Positions 32,486-45,500 of a stretch of DNA of 64,000 bases are shown piece by piece (the stretch's first letter is position 1; each line of letters starts with the position of its first letter). Made by a program: the position numbers and the translations under genes. Source of the DNA: Epiperipatus broadwayi (taxonomy: Eukaryota; Onychophora; Udeonychophora; Euonychophora; Peripatidae); contig JAQFVV010000012.1 of assembly GCA_028023455.1 (NCBI GenBank), positions 11,690,499-11,754,498 of the forward strand, given 5' to 3'. A model generated the notes under the pieces. The model had not been told where the DNA came from. It saw only the letters and a list, made by a program, of their open reading frames with translations, and did no database searches.

Positions 32486-32567
32486 GGTGGTCGAGAGGTC
32501 AGCGCGACTGCCTTGCACTTGCAGGCAGTTGTCCGGGTTGCGCGTTCCGGCCGATGCTATGACACTT
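32486..32567 (+). repeat. tRNA-like, GC-rich SINE head with A-rich tail
   Basis: The sequence GGTGGTCGAGAGGTCAGCG resembles an A box; GACTGCCTTGCACTTGCAGG gives an anticodon-arm-like hairpin, followed by GTCCGGGTTGCGCGTTCC, resembling a B box with a small insertion, and an A-rich run. It stands out sharply from the AT-rich surroundings. It does not fold as a canonical tRNA, and no convincing target duplication was found, so a SINE head or tRNA pseudogene is more likely than a functional tRNA. Confidence 0.45.
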
Positions 32568-33062
32568 AAAAAAATATACTTCACTATTTATGAATTTAGC
32601 AAATAATGAATAAACTATTAATTGTCATATTTATGCAATGTTAATCTTATTATACTTATGCCATACCAAACTTATGAATTGCTAACTTTTTTATGAATGG
32701 TGTATGCAGTATTAGAGTATATAATATTTTATTCCAGATAAGTTCTTATTTTTAGAATTTAAATGTTTTTATATCATGGAAATAAATATATATTTAAAAT
32801 AATAGTTGCTAGTATTTTTAGTGTAGCAAATATAATTAAATAAATTTTGACAGCATATTTTAAATTATATTTTAAATTTGTTGTACTATATTATATTTTT
32901 TGTTATTAAAATAAATCTAATGGATATTTATTGGCAGTTTTTAAATAAAAATTTGCATATAGTATTACGTTTTTTAATCACAGAATCATGAGAATAAGAT
33001 TGGTTATATTTAATTTTAAGTAAAGAAAAGTAAACTATTTTTTAAAAACAATAGATGTGTTA
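32568..33062. other. AT-rich spacer, nothing recognised
   Basis: No feature was seen. Confidence 0.5.
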
Positions 33063-33077
33063 ACGTGTTGTAAGTAG

Positions 33078-33162
33078 TTTTTTTTTTTTTATATGTCAAA
33101 GAATTGACCAGGAAGCGAACCCGGGAAGGCAGCTAAGCTAACCGCTAAGCCAACAACGCTTG
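33078..33162 (-). mobile_element. Short tRNA-derived retroposon with 15-bp target duplication
   Basis: The minus strand reads TTGGCTTAGCGGTTAGC, a near-consensus pol III A box, then CCCGGGTTCGCTTCC, a near-consensus B box, then CTGGTCAATTCTTTGACATA and a terminal A run. ACGTGTTGTAAGTAG (33063-33077) and ACGTGGTGTAAGTAG (33163-33177) are 15-bp flanking duplications with one mismatch. An A tail plus long target duplication is the signature of LINE-mediated retroposition. The spacing between boxes is too short for an anticodon arm, so it is not a tRNA gene. At about 85 bp it is unusually short for a SINE. Confidence 0.75.
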
Positions 33163-33179
33163 ACGTGGTGTAAGTAGCT

Positions 33180-36100
33180 AATTATAAATTTTATGTTTTT
33201 TCACAAAAAGCAAAATCTGCTTTTTAAAAAGAATTTCTGCTCAAAATAAAAACTTAAAATAATACTAATGGAATTCTAATTTTATTTTTTCTATGTGAAA
33301 TATCTAAATTAATTTGTTTAAAAATCTAGAAAAAAATTCTTACATCGTGACAGCTCATAAATAATAAACAAAACTATCATATTATGAATGAAATATATGT
33401 TCATTAAAATTTTGATTAAAGAATAAAAATATTATTTATATATGTGTGTAATTATACATATATGTCTAGTTTATAATTAATCTGAAATTAGTGCTTACAT
33501 CAGAAACAAGTTATCTTTTTCATAGAATGCAAATTATGCCACTGTACAGATCTGTTTTATCATTAAATATTGTTTTCCAGAAGTCTTGACATAAAAAAAT
33601 AAACATTTATTGTGACTCTTTAATCTGAAACAGAAAGGCGTGTTTATGAGCATAAATGCTGTATTAACAAAACAAAAAGAAGTAAGCTGATTATAGATAT
33701 TCAAACATCAAAACTGTAAAGATAGATTTTTACATATCCATTTAAGTTATCTTACAAATATCAGTTCGTAACTAACTTAATAATAATTCCAAGGAATATT
33801 ATAAATGTAATAATATGGCTTTTCTATATTTTAAGCTGAAGCCAATATTTAAAATCACAAACAAACTGTTTGATTGACAAAAATACCGATTGTTCCACTG
33901 GATAGATGAATTTCATCATTAAACATGATATATCAGAAAATATACATAGATTTGTTATGATTGTTAAATTTACAACTGTAAATATAAAGTTCATTCTACA
34001 AACTTATTAATATATATATTGTAACCTTTTCATTTTGTCACATCTTTATATTGTTGCAATTAATGGTCAATTTTGATAAAAAAAAATTAAATTTTATATA
34101 ATGATTAGTAAAATCCTGTAATTTAATTTTTAGGAGAAGTTAAAATATACTGTTTTTGTAATAATAACAATGTGAAAGGCTGAAACCTTTGACATATGCA
34201 CCTTAAAAATGCTTAAATGACAGCCAATCAGATAGTAATAATGACTGCACAAGGAACTCTCAATTAAAACACAAGCCAGAGATTTTACGAGAAAAAGATG
34301 GAATCCCACCTTCTTCTCTACTTAAATTTATATATAAATAAGCCAGACTCAAGCATTTAAAATTAAAGTTAGGTTCATTATTTAAAAATAGGTATAGTCT
34401 ATATAAGCTATAAATGGTGTTATTTATTTTTAAATAAAACTAAATAATAGTTAAAGCCATATGAGGTATTTTAAATCAGTAGTTAAAATTAATAAAAATT
34501 GATATTTTTATAATTATTAATAATAAAATTAAAAATTGCTATTTATTTATTATTTTAAAATCATTTAATTATTGATAAAATAAATGAAAAGTGACACGAG
34601 TGTTAATAAATGTACACACATACATTCATCATATAAATTAAATTTACTTCCTGGTATATATTTTTAAAAAAGTTATTGATTGTGAATAATAAATGTTATT
34701 ATTTTAATTATATCAATTTCATTAAAAAGTTTTTAAAATTAATGATTATCATAATAATATAAATTATAAGCTTTAATTATCAATATTTAAGTTTAAACAA
34801 AGAGTACATATTATTATTAAATGATAAAATTAAATTTGGCATTATTAAAATTGAAAAAAATATTAATTTCATAATATTAGTTAAAAGTATAGAAAGTAAT
34901 TAATATTCATATTTGTGTCAGACATCTGTAAATAATTAACCAATCAGATATTGTGAAAATTTTCCTTAAACAGATGATAGAAAAAAGAAATCAAAAAATA
35001 TATAAAGGAATAAACTATATTCCTTTTGTCTTAACAATTTTAAGTATTTATTGAAATCTTATTATTTTAACATTAAAAATAATAATTATAGCTTTAAAAA
35101 GCATAAGATATGACAGAGTTTATTCATTAATTTCATAATGGAATAAGAAGCAAAACAATTGTCTTTCGTATATTACAAGAACTGACTATAAATTTATGGA
35201 AATGGAAGGAAGCAAAGCTTTATTCAAAGAGATGAAAAATATATTTCAATAAAAATCTTGCTGATAATCAAACTGTTTCACCTACAGAAAACACAGGAGA
35301 TGTAAGGAAAGTTATTTTTTATTAATTTTCATATGCAGAATGATAGAAAACATTTTTTACTATATATAAAGTTAATTCTATTTATTAAAACTATCAACAT
35401 TTCCAGCTATAAATGCATTAGTGACTTGATTAGAATGATAATGGCCTAAGAGAAGAAAGGTATTTTTATTAAAAGTTTATCTACTAACTTTAATATTGTC
35501 TAGGTATTGAAAATATTAGCATAATAAACATGAATTATTTGGAGAAGAAAAACTTTCAGTAAAGATATAAGTGATATTTTCATTTTAATAGATTTTAAAA
35601 ATGCTTATTTAGCTCATTATCATGTGTTTCAAAAATCCTATAATGTTGAAATAATAATGGATCACTTGGCACTTGTTATTATAAATTTGATTTAGTTTTA
35701 TATTTATTATCTAAAATGGTTTGTACAATTAAAGTTATAAATATAGGTTTAGAGATCCATTTAACAAAGTAATAAACTAGAGATAGTATAAAGTTATATT
35801 TATTAATGTATTGTTAATCACCCATTAAATATACTTTCAAAATGTGACTTGAGATTTAAATTGAGTCTCTATTAAACTAGATTAATAATTTAGATTTTAG
35901 TCTTTTAATTAGAGCATGATTATAATGCTTATTTTAAGAATTGGGTTTTATTAGTTATAGAGATAGAAGCTAGGTGTTTTTAGGTGCATTTAATTTAAAT
36001 ATACATATTTATATGCTAGTTTATGGTGTGTTATTACAAAGTACATTTGTACATAACATCTTTCTATATTTTCTAAGGGTCTCATAATAGAGGCATCCCT

Positions 36101-36740
36101 AATCATTTAGTTCAGATAAGGCTATTTTTCTAGAAGGAGAACATGAGGATTGAGATCTCATTTATAAAACCTATCCTAGTTTCTGAACTTTGCATGTCCA
36201 TATTTTTATTGGTAGCAAGCTGTTCAGTCTTAGAGTACCAATATTTTGATAAGGAATCCTGTGAATAACTACCCTTTTATACCACAACCATGTTCCTAAT
36301 ATTTAGGTCTGTTCCATAGCATTATGTGTTGATCTAAGATAACCAGTTCTTTCTCCCTTGTTAAATAATTATTCAGCATTAGTCTGAGATTACTAGACTA
36401 AACCTGTATCCTTATCAATCTTAATTATATGGCACATACTAAGATGTATATGTAAACAGGAGCCATTAGCAGTATAATTGTTAATATGTCTTTGGCTAGC
36501 ACATTCACTTATAAAATTAGAAAACCATGATATAAGGATAGGATTTGGCATATTAATTGATATAGGCATTATTTTTTAACCAACCACATACATCTGTTTA
36601 TTATATTATTGCTACATGTGTGTGTGTGTGTGTGTATAGAAAAAAATATTTTTTAAAAATAAAAAAAAAATTTATAAAATAGGGTTTTTATTTGTGTTTT
36701 ATAAATATTTAATTTATTTTAGAATATTAAATAATTATTT
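33180..36740. other. Long AT-rich spacer
   Basis: Beyond a short (TG)n run at about 36617-36635 I see no gene, RNA or repeat. The part from 35950 to 36560 is less AT-biased but has no open frame or similarity I recognise. Confidence 0.5.
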
Positions 36741-36948
36741 AAAAGGGGGGGGTAATAAAAATTTTAGTTTGGAAAGTGGAAGTGTTAAGGGGGATTCTTA
36801 TGGGAATAAAGAGGGCGGGGGGGGGGGGGGGGGGGGGGAGGGGAAGGGAAAAGAAAGGGGGAGATTTGATTTGATTGAGAGGGGGGGGAGAGAGGGGGGG
36901 AGGGGGGGGGTGTGGGGGCTTTTTGGGTGTTGGGGGGGGGAAGGGGTT
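36741..36948. repeat. Extreme G-rich low-complexity tract
   Basis: The region is dominated by G runs on the plus strand, including a run of 22 G at 36817-36838 and several runs of six to nine G near 36880-36945. Open frames here encode only glycine- or proline-rich low-complexity sequence and are not genes. It could form G-quadruplexes on the plus strand. Such a tract in a 75% AT context is also where assemblies often go wrong. Confidence 0.8.
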
Positions 36949-38269
36949 TTTTATTATGATGACATATGTTGTGACTCAATTTAGTCTCATCTTACTGTGT
37001 AACACCTGGAAGCATTTGATTTCACACAATTAGTGTTATATAATTATTGTTTTCATTTTATTATTCATTTGATTTATTAATAAAGATATTTAAACTTATC
37101 TCATTTTAATTTTGTTGCTCAGAACCCAATTCCAATTCATTTATTATATTTAATATTTTACATGCATTACAGATTTAAGTGTTAATAACATGTATTAGTT
37201 CATTTTAACCTTTTCAAGTCATTGTTTACTTAATTTTTGGGTTTCACATGTCTCCCTGTTCAGAGCCATCTTGCAGATTTAAATTAAGCCCTATGCATAA
37301 CCTCATAAATGTCTTTTATAATATTTTAAGTTATGGAGAACTGGTGAATAGATTGAAGCTCAGTCAAACCTGGGATCTCACCATTCCATTTGATTGGCTT
37401 TAAAGTATTTTGCCTGAATTCTAGATTTTGTTATGTGAAGGTACAAAGCTGATTGTTACATAGGTTTTTCTCTGATTAAGGTGCCCAATGTGGGGTTTGA
37501 TAATTAAATTACATAGACACATTCCCTGGGATCCATACACATATATATTAAATTTTTTTTATCTGATTATGGTGCACAATGTGTATACTCAACCATTTTT
37601 CTCATGATCCTGAGCAAATTTTTTCCTCTTTCCAATTAGGATGAATTGGTGCATGATATTTTACAAGACCAATTTTTTTTCTCCAATTATGTCATCTCAA
37701 TGGGGGGTTTTGAATTATATACCCACATATCCTGAAATATTTAAATTATTAATCATATGTTCCATATACAACTATTCAGTTGTGTGTATATATATATATA
37801 TATATCATAATTTCTGCAAAATGTTTAGGTTATGTTTTCCTCTGTTTTATAATGCATATTGATTTAATATTTGGGTTGTATATTATATAGTGTAATGCAT
37901 TTAGTAATGTATTCTCTTACCTGCTGATGACTGGTACCCAATGGTGACTTGAATAAGGTTGTGAGTTATCCTTACATAAATTTTGTCATCAGGAATAGAG
38001 AAATTTAAAAAGGGGCATCATATAAAATTTTAAAAATTTGATTGGATGGGAGTAATGAAAACAAAAAAGGCAAGATAATTATATATATATGTACTCTAAA
38101 TAAAACTAAATTTGTCATAGAAATCAAATACGATTATGAATTTACAGTTTTGTGCAAGAAATATGCAGTAATTGATCATGGGAAAAGTGAAGAGACATGG
38201 CGGGTATGGTTTATTATCTTACTATAACAATTTTAGTGTTAAATGGTTTTTTGATTAGAGATACATGAA
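36949..38269. other. AT-rich spacer, nothing recognised
   Basis: It contains an (AT)n run around 37786-37805. Short open stretches (37641-37862, 38042-38227) show no family similarity and are probably chance. Confidence 0.45.
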
Positions 38270-40400
38270 GATAGCACTACTTAAAACAAGGAATTATAGA
38301 ATTAAAGATAGGAGCAGGTGGGATGGAATGTGTAGTAGGCTTGAGGCTAGAAAAGTTAGAGAGTGAGCCATTTCAAGAGGGGGAACAGCAATAGCCATAA
38401 TGAATTAATAACTTATATGGCATGAGATAATAGAAAGAATAAAATAAACAAAAGAACCTAAACCTAGTATAAATTGATAGCAGTATGGAGACAGAAATAG
38501 TAGAAGTGAGGGAGAAGAAATGGAAGGGAAACTGAGGATTTGTAATTAGGGGGAGAGTTCCAGGAAAGAACCTTCAAAGACCCATCTAAAGTAATTAGAG
38601 AAGAGAAGCCAAAAAAGATGTGAAAAATAAAGGAATAACACCTGAGATCCAGGAGTAAAATTGATGGAGATAGTAGCATGAAAGAGGAAATGGAGGGGGA
38701 AGTAAGCATGTGTAAATATGTAGAGGAAAAGTTCACGGAGAGTCCTGTATCTTTTAAAGATCCATCAAAAGTAATCCTAAAACAGGAACTAGTCAGAGAT
38801 GTCAAGAGGAACCAGGAAATTGGTTGATGACCTTGTTTAAAGAGATGGAGGATAATGATAAGATGGTGGAAATGAACAAACAACCTCAGTTAGAGACAGA
38901 AGCTAGAGATAAAAAGATAGAAGCTAGAGACCAGAAGAGAAGAATGAACAAAATATAGCAGAAATCCAGAAAAGCCTAGAAGCTAGAGACAAGCAGATGG
39001 GTAAACAGATGGATGAAAGATTACAGAAGGGACTGGAAGGATTGAAAATAAACTGAAAGCAAAATTATGGGAAATCCATAGTAGAATCTGAGAGGATGTC
39101 TAGAGAATCATTGGGATGAGCGCACAGGGCTATTCAGACTCTAAACCATGAGTTCAAAATGATCTGGAATAAATTAGAGGAACATGCAACATGTGATATC
39201 TGAGATTAAAAAAGACCTGAGTGAGAAACTAAAGAGGCAGAAGGAACAAGAAAACAATGTCAAGGAATTCAAAAGAGATACAAGAGGAGATATCAGATGA
39301 ATGTATGAATTAAAGAAAAACATCATACAGCATACAATGTCACTGACCAAGATTAGAAAGAACATTCATGAATAAAGGGGAAAAGATAGATGTAAAGAAA
39401 GGCAAGCACCCAAAGACAAAGTATAGGTCTCACTGGACCAATGAAGAAGGATCTCATTTAAAGGAAATGATAGGCCAGAGCAAAGGTTCCCCAAATTAAG
39501 TTCATGACTGTAGATAATGTAAAGAAGTCTAGAAATGGAACAGAAGTACTTATTGTTAGGAACCAGAGGAGCACCTTCCAAATTTACTGATCAAGGAAAA
39601 GAGGCATATAGTACTGGGTAATATATCTGAGGGACATGAAAAAATGTGAAGCAGTCATATGCCAAGGGACCACAAGAGAAGATATGCAAGATAAAATCTT
39701 ATGGGTGACAACACACTCTGTTTATGATTACCCATGACAGGTGTTTCCAAAGCTCAACCTGAAACCAGTAGTAGAACCTCTCCAAATAACTGAAGGCAGA
39801 CAAAGTGTTTTGAAGGGGAAGGATAGAATGGAATTGAAAAATTTGGAGATGGAGGTTAGAGGTGAGCAGAAGAGTTTAGAGAAGGGATATAGAAAGAAAT
39901 TGAATATTTTAGACAGAGCTAAAACAGAATACTTTGAAGGAAAGAGATAGAGGTGGTCCTATAATTTCAGAAATGGATATTAGAAATAAACAAGGCATTT
40001 TGGAGAAGGAAGGTAGAGATAAACTAAATATTGTGGAGGTGAAGGAGATGGTTAATAATGATGAGCAGAATAGTTCAGAGGAGAAAGGTGAAAATAAACA
40101 AAATACCCTGAAAATAGAAGATAGGATAGAACAGGGGCTTTTAGAAAAAGATCAAGATGAGGAGAATAATTTGAAGGTAGAAGAAATCACTGTGCAAAAC
40201 ATTCTGAAGATGGAGGAAATATATAAGTAAAATATCTTGGAAAATAGAGGATGGGGTTAAAGAGAAACCCTAAAATTACCCAAGATAGGATGAAACAGAA
40301 TGTTTTGGAGACAGGAGATGGAAAGAAACAAAATCTCTTGAAGGTAGAGGATAGAATTAAATAAGATGAACATGATAAGTTAGGGATAGAGAATAGGGAT
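38270..40400 (+). pseudogene. Purine-rich, charged coding-like relic (possible retroelement gag)
   Basis: The plus strand is strongly purine-biased over about 2 kb and its frames yield Glu/Lys/Asp/Arg-rich, coiled-coil-like peptides, for example ISEIKKDLSEKLKRQKEQEN near 39200 and the open stretches 39741-39950 and 39934-40230. Around 39540-39700 frames give LLGTRGAPSKFTDQGKEAYS. Two related units of about 140 bp (38495-38635 and 38670-38810) share a FKDPSKVI peptide. Stops interrupt all frames. The composition is compatible with a decayed gag or another coiled-coil protein, but no diagnostic motif such as a zinc knuckle was found. The long minus-strand frame at 38464-38883 is its shadow. Confidence 0.35.
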
Positions 40401-41155
40401 TGACAGAAAATTAAATTAAAAGGTTTAATTCACACAATGAATAAATACAAACATGAAAATAAAGATAGGTTGTTTAAATGTTTGAGGTTTAAACTCAATA
40501 AAAAGAAATATGAATTAAAAATGAATGAATACTAACCATCCACAAGTAATAGGATTAAATGACTAAAATTTATAATAAATCACAAATAGAATCTATTAAT
40601 GTATCTTAGTACTCATTGATATACTACTTTCTCCCAAGCAACCTTTTCACCCTCAACAGGGATGGGAATTATAATTAATAAAAACTGTCAATTTAAATCA
40701 TTTAAAATTATATACACCTGGGTCTCATTTTATGCGGTAGATAGGTTTCTCAGAAAATGCGCACAAAAGAAATCACACAAAAATAGACGTAACTTACCTT
40801 GAAAAATGGGGGATACGTACAGTAATTTTTGAAAAATCACATAAAAGCAAAGCAACAATGTAAACTTACTTTAAAATTTACATAAAAAAAGGAAATAAAA
40901 TATGACTAATAAAAATTTTGAATTTGGAAAAAATTGATACAAGACAAATTTTTTTTACTTTTTTTATTAACTACAGTATTTAATTTTATTCAAAACAATA
41001 TATTTTTATGCACAACTTACAGTATTTAACCTTTTTTCATACATGTACAGTATTTTGATCATTATTGCTATTTGAAGGTATGCAAGTGTGTTTGTGAACT
41101 AGTAAGACATCAGATTCATCATAAGAGGAAATACAACTAGCGACAATGTCATTTT

Positions 41156-41398
41156 TTAAATTGCTTTTATAGTACCCTCACCCAAACTAAAATGTTTTCC
41201 TATCACTGTTGATCCTTCCCATTTTGCTAAGTGATCTAAAATTGAAATTTTTGTTTCCAAAGCAATTTCTTTTTTTGGGTGTTTTTTTCTCTCCATTAGG
41301 GTAATTAAAAGTTTAAAATAAAAATAAGAACTTAGACTTATGATAATAAAAAGACATGTATTCACCACTATTGGGCAAAATTTAATTAAAACTAACAA
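41156..41398 (-). pseudogene. Tigger-like transposase, N-terminal HTH fragment
   Basis: This is an 80-codon minus-strand frame. The first about 33 residues are probably not ancestral; the recognisable part begins at MERKKHPKKEIALETKISIL and runs to GEGTIKAI. It corresponds to the N-terminal DNA-binding helix-turn-helix (ETK-ISILDHLAKWEGSTVIGKHF-GTIKAI pattern). It ends at a stop just where the next region of the transposase should follow. The family is identified by this pattern and by the TA-flanked termini around it. It is not a functional gene. Confidence 0.7.
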
Positions 41399-41600
41399 TT
41401 AAAAATTAAATTCCTATTTTTGCCTTTAATTTTCAATTTTATTTAAAAATCAATTTTCTTGGTTTCACATCACATTAATTTTAGATCACATTATGTAATT
41501 TTTAAATTGGTAATTATAATTAAAAATTAGATTTTAATTTTTAATTGTCAAATTTAATTGTGTCCACCATTGTTACTTATCTTTTAAAAATAAACTTGAG

Positions 41601-42200
41601 GACACTAAATGATTAATTGATTACATATTCTTTTTAAAAAAAGCAAAAATAGAATGTGATTCAAAAATGCAAAAACAACAACATGCATAGTATACGCATC
41701 TATAATGTTTAAACAGATTTACATTATAATCTTGTAAAATTTATTACTTGTGGACACTAAATGATTAATTGATTATGTACTCTTTTTTAAAAAAGCAAAA
41801 ATAAAATGTGATTCAAAATGCAAAAACAACAACATGCATAATAGATGCCTCTATATGGTTTAAACAAATTTACATTATAATCTTGTAAAATTTATTACTT
41901 GTGGACACTAAATGATTAATTGATTAAGTACTCTTTTTTAAAAAAGCAAAAATAGAATGTGATTTAAAATGCAAAAACAACAACATGCATAGTATAGGCA
42001 TCTATAACATTTGAACAGATTTTCATTATAATCTTGTAAAATTTATTACCTGTGGACACTAAATGATTAATTGATTATGTACTCTTTTTTTAAAGAGCAA
42101 AAATAGAATGTGATTTAAAATGCAAAAACAACATGCATAGTATAGGCATCTATAACAACAGATTAAAATTATAATCTTGTAAAATTTATTGTGTGTATAT
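41601..42200. repeat. Minisatellite, four units of about 151 bp, inside Tigger-like element
   Basis: The landmark GACACTAAATGATTAATTGA starts at 41601, 41753, 41904 and 42055, giving periods of 152, 151 and 151; the last unit is incomplete. Each unit contains AGCAAAAATAGAATGTGATT and TTACATTATAATCTTGTAAA or close variants. The nested copy at 8149-9028 has a single unit. Confidence 0.9.
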
Positions 42201-42539
42201 AAAATGGGAAAATCCTGATTTTAATTGAATAATGAACTTCTTTATTGCATAAAATCTATTACAATACTATTATAAAGTGCTGAAAATATTGAAATTATTA
42301 AATGGAAATCAAACTCCGATAATGTGCTATTACTTTAAATATGATGTGTGAGTGCACAAAATTTATAAAATTTAAAATAATAGCACATTATCAGAGCTCA
42401 AATCTGATCTAATAATTTTTATCGCATAAAAGAAAGGTGCATACAAAGATATTAAGAACAAACATGAATCGCATAACTTCAAAATCGCATTAAAAAAATC
42501 TGCATAAAATGAGACCCAGGTGTATAGACAGATACACAT

Positions 42540-45500
42540 GATAATAGTAACATTATATCATAAGTCTTTAATACTTAATATTATATTTGTTTACATCCCA
42601 CTAGATCATAAAATAATCCGAACATTAATAATACATTAAATTCCAAATTTGCATCCTCAACTCATCCCATAATATTGATTGGATACTTCAACATGGCATA
42701 TAATGAATTTGTAATGAAATGGTTACACTTACTTGCTTTTCCACTTATGCCAGAAGAAGGATTTCTGCCACAGAATTCAGTCTCATTTAATAATGGCAAA
42801 TACTCATTAATAATTGACATGGTGTTTTATTCACCGGCACTGCACCATATGATGAGTTTATTACTGATAAACACATTTTTTTCAGACTATGCTGCAGTCA
42901 TAGTGATTCTAAAAATGATTTTATACACAAACCATTAATAACAACCAGTAAAACCATTAGAGTAGTTCTGCCCAGTAACACAACTGAACATATATTTTCA
43001 GAATATACACACTACTATTCAAAATTAGAGACATTGAAATGAATCCACTTCAAACCTGTATAACATTTGTAAACATTATACCTTATACAATAAGCAGTGT
43101 AACAAGAAATCAACCAGTACCATCAAAAATCCTAGCTCTTGCAAATGATATTAATAAAAGAATAATGTGCAATTCTAGTACAGTTGAAGGATGTAAAAAG
43201 GTAATGGCAATGAGAAAAGCATTCAAGTCAGCATGTTAAATACTCAGAGAATATATATCTCTATAAAAAATATACCTAAATTATCCCCATACTTGGTCAA
43301 GACAATATATTAGATGGGCATTAAGTCAAGTACCAATAAAAAAAGTTCCCACAACAATAAATATGAATAATGAAATCTTTACAGGCAATGCCATAATGCA
43401 AACATTATTATCACATTTTAAAACAAAATTGCAAAAGCGATTAAAATTTATTTCTTCCTGAGAGAACTAGAAGATAATATAAAATTTATACCTGAAGAAT
43501 GCATGCCATCCAGATATACATGTAATACCCTTGTTTGTATATAATCATTTAAGCAAATTTACCTCAAAATACATAGCAAATTTTTTAATAAAATAAATTT
43601 CTCTGGTGCCATTCATCAAAAAACAAGGAAATATATCCACATGTAGAAATCTCAGACCAATATCAATGAGTCCACTAGGCATTCAGGTATTAGTCAGTGA
43701 TCAAGGAAAAAATTCAATCCTATATATTGTCACAACTCTTGAGATTGCAGTTCATGAAAAAGGGCTCTTCAACAGGTCACGCTGCATTTCTGTTTAAAAC
43801 AGTAATAGATTCAATTAGAACTAATAAGAAATATGGTCCATTTGTAGTAAAACTAGCTGCATTTCTGTTTAAAACAGTAATAGATTCAATTAGAACTAAT
43901 AAGAAATATGGTCCATTTGTAGTAAAACTAGATATAAAATCTGCATTTGACACAGTACCAATTAAACTACTAATCAATAAACTAATAACAACATCAATAC
44001 CATCTTCACTAATATATTTAATTACAATTTTTTTCTGAGCAGAGAAATACACATTAGCCTTAATGGGAAATATTCACCATCTTTTACCCCTTTTTGTTCA
44101 ATTTCACAGGATTGCCATTAAGTGCCCTATTATTCACCTTATACATTAATCCATTGATTAAAACAATAGAAAATTATTTGGCAGGAATATACATAACAGA
44201 ATTAAAAATAAATTTCCACGTGTAGCATATATGGACGATATATATATTTTCTAACATCTAAAAAAAAATTCCAAAATTAATTAAAATTCTCCAAAATTAT
44301 ATAAAAAAAGATTGAATTGACTATTGGAGAAATCAAGTGCATGGTCAATATATACAGGATGCTATCATGAAAAATATTTCAAAGAAACACAGAGCTCTTT
44401 TTTAGTTTTCCCCTTTTTAAGCAACATGGAAATGTGCTTATGAATCCAAAGAGAACTAATAAACAAAAGTGAGAAAATAATCAATTCATTCTCCAAATCC
44501 TATTTGTCACTATATACAAAAGTGGCACGATTTAATCTTTTAGTGATGACAAGTATTTTATAGTACACCCCAATAATTATATACAGCAAAGCCTTCTCAT
44601 TAAAAATTGATAGCTTGTGTAGAAAGCTATTGTGGGGAAAAAAGATGTCCACAATATCAATTAAATGAATTCAAAATCCCCTAGGGATTACATGCAATAA
44701 AAATATTTCAAACTCAAAAAACCATAAATTTAATTACTTCATGCATAAGGCTATTTCCATGTCTTGAAGAAATCCATAAAATCACACCAACAGACAAACC
44801 ACCGCTGATTACTGGGTTTTTAAAACACTCTACATTCCACATTGTTAATATCACAAGTTCAGTGAGCTGAACACAGAAACTTAAGTATAGGTATTGGTAA
44901 ATCTATATACTAACCTATCCTTCATTTTCAAATGACAATAGTAAACTTTTTTTATATATAAACAACAAACAATTAAACAAAAAATTTAAATACTGGTCAC
45001 TAGAACTGAAATACTGTAACTTTCTACTTAAACTAAACATAGAAGCAATACCAACTCTAAATTTCTCTCATTATAAAAGAAACTGCATTAATATGGATGA
45101 CATATGCAGGCAAACTCAGTCACATATATTTTTTTCTTATACTATATTCGATAATATTTGGGCTGAAATTCCCAATTTATTCAAAAATAAAAAATATAAT
45201 TTTCAAACACTTCTTTAATTCTATGCAAAAGGTCACTTTGCACACAATAGGGCCAGTACAATTGCACTATTTCCACTAAGGTGTATTAAATGCACATTTA
45301 CATATAATACAAACACAAGAAGGCATCCAAATACTTTTTGGAATAAAATTTAAATAATAATGCCGGATGGAAAAATTCCATCAACAAACATTTACACATT
45401 AACTTGGTCACTAATGTGACTACAATCAAGTCTATACAACAGAAAAAGAGGAAGAGAATAAAAGTGGACAAACAAATCTGATAAAAAACTTTTGATTACA

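Larger units (their letters stand above)
40715..42522 (-). mobile_element. Tigger/pogo-like element (copy 2) with transposase N-terminus
   Basis: The ends CACCTGGGTCTCATTTTATG and the matching right-end complement are flanked by TA at 40713-40714 and 42523-42524. Between them, at 41290-41156 on the minus strand, MERKKHPKKEIALETKISIL is followed by DHLAKWEGSTVIGKHFSLGEGTIKAI, a helix-turn-helix of the CENP-B/pipsqueak type that opens Tigger and jerky-like transposases and binds the element ends. The DDE catalytic domain is absent, so this is an internally deleted, non-autonomous derivative. A four-unit minisatellite fills much of the region upstream of the transposase. Confidence 0.85.

Noticed and set aside
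32486-32567. Functional tRNA gene
   Set aside because: Acceptor and T-arm pairing fail and the B box is interrupted, so a SINE head or pseudogene fits better.
36694-36984. 96-codon Gly-rich plus frame and 64-codon Pro-rich minus frame as genes
   Set aside because: Both are translations of a G-run low-complexity tract and its complement, with no normal protein features.
38464-38883. 139-codon minus-strand open frame
   Set aside because: It is the antisense shadow of a purine-rich, Glu/Lys-type plus-strand relic; the Ser/Leu/Phe-rich composition follows from pyrimidine bias.
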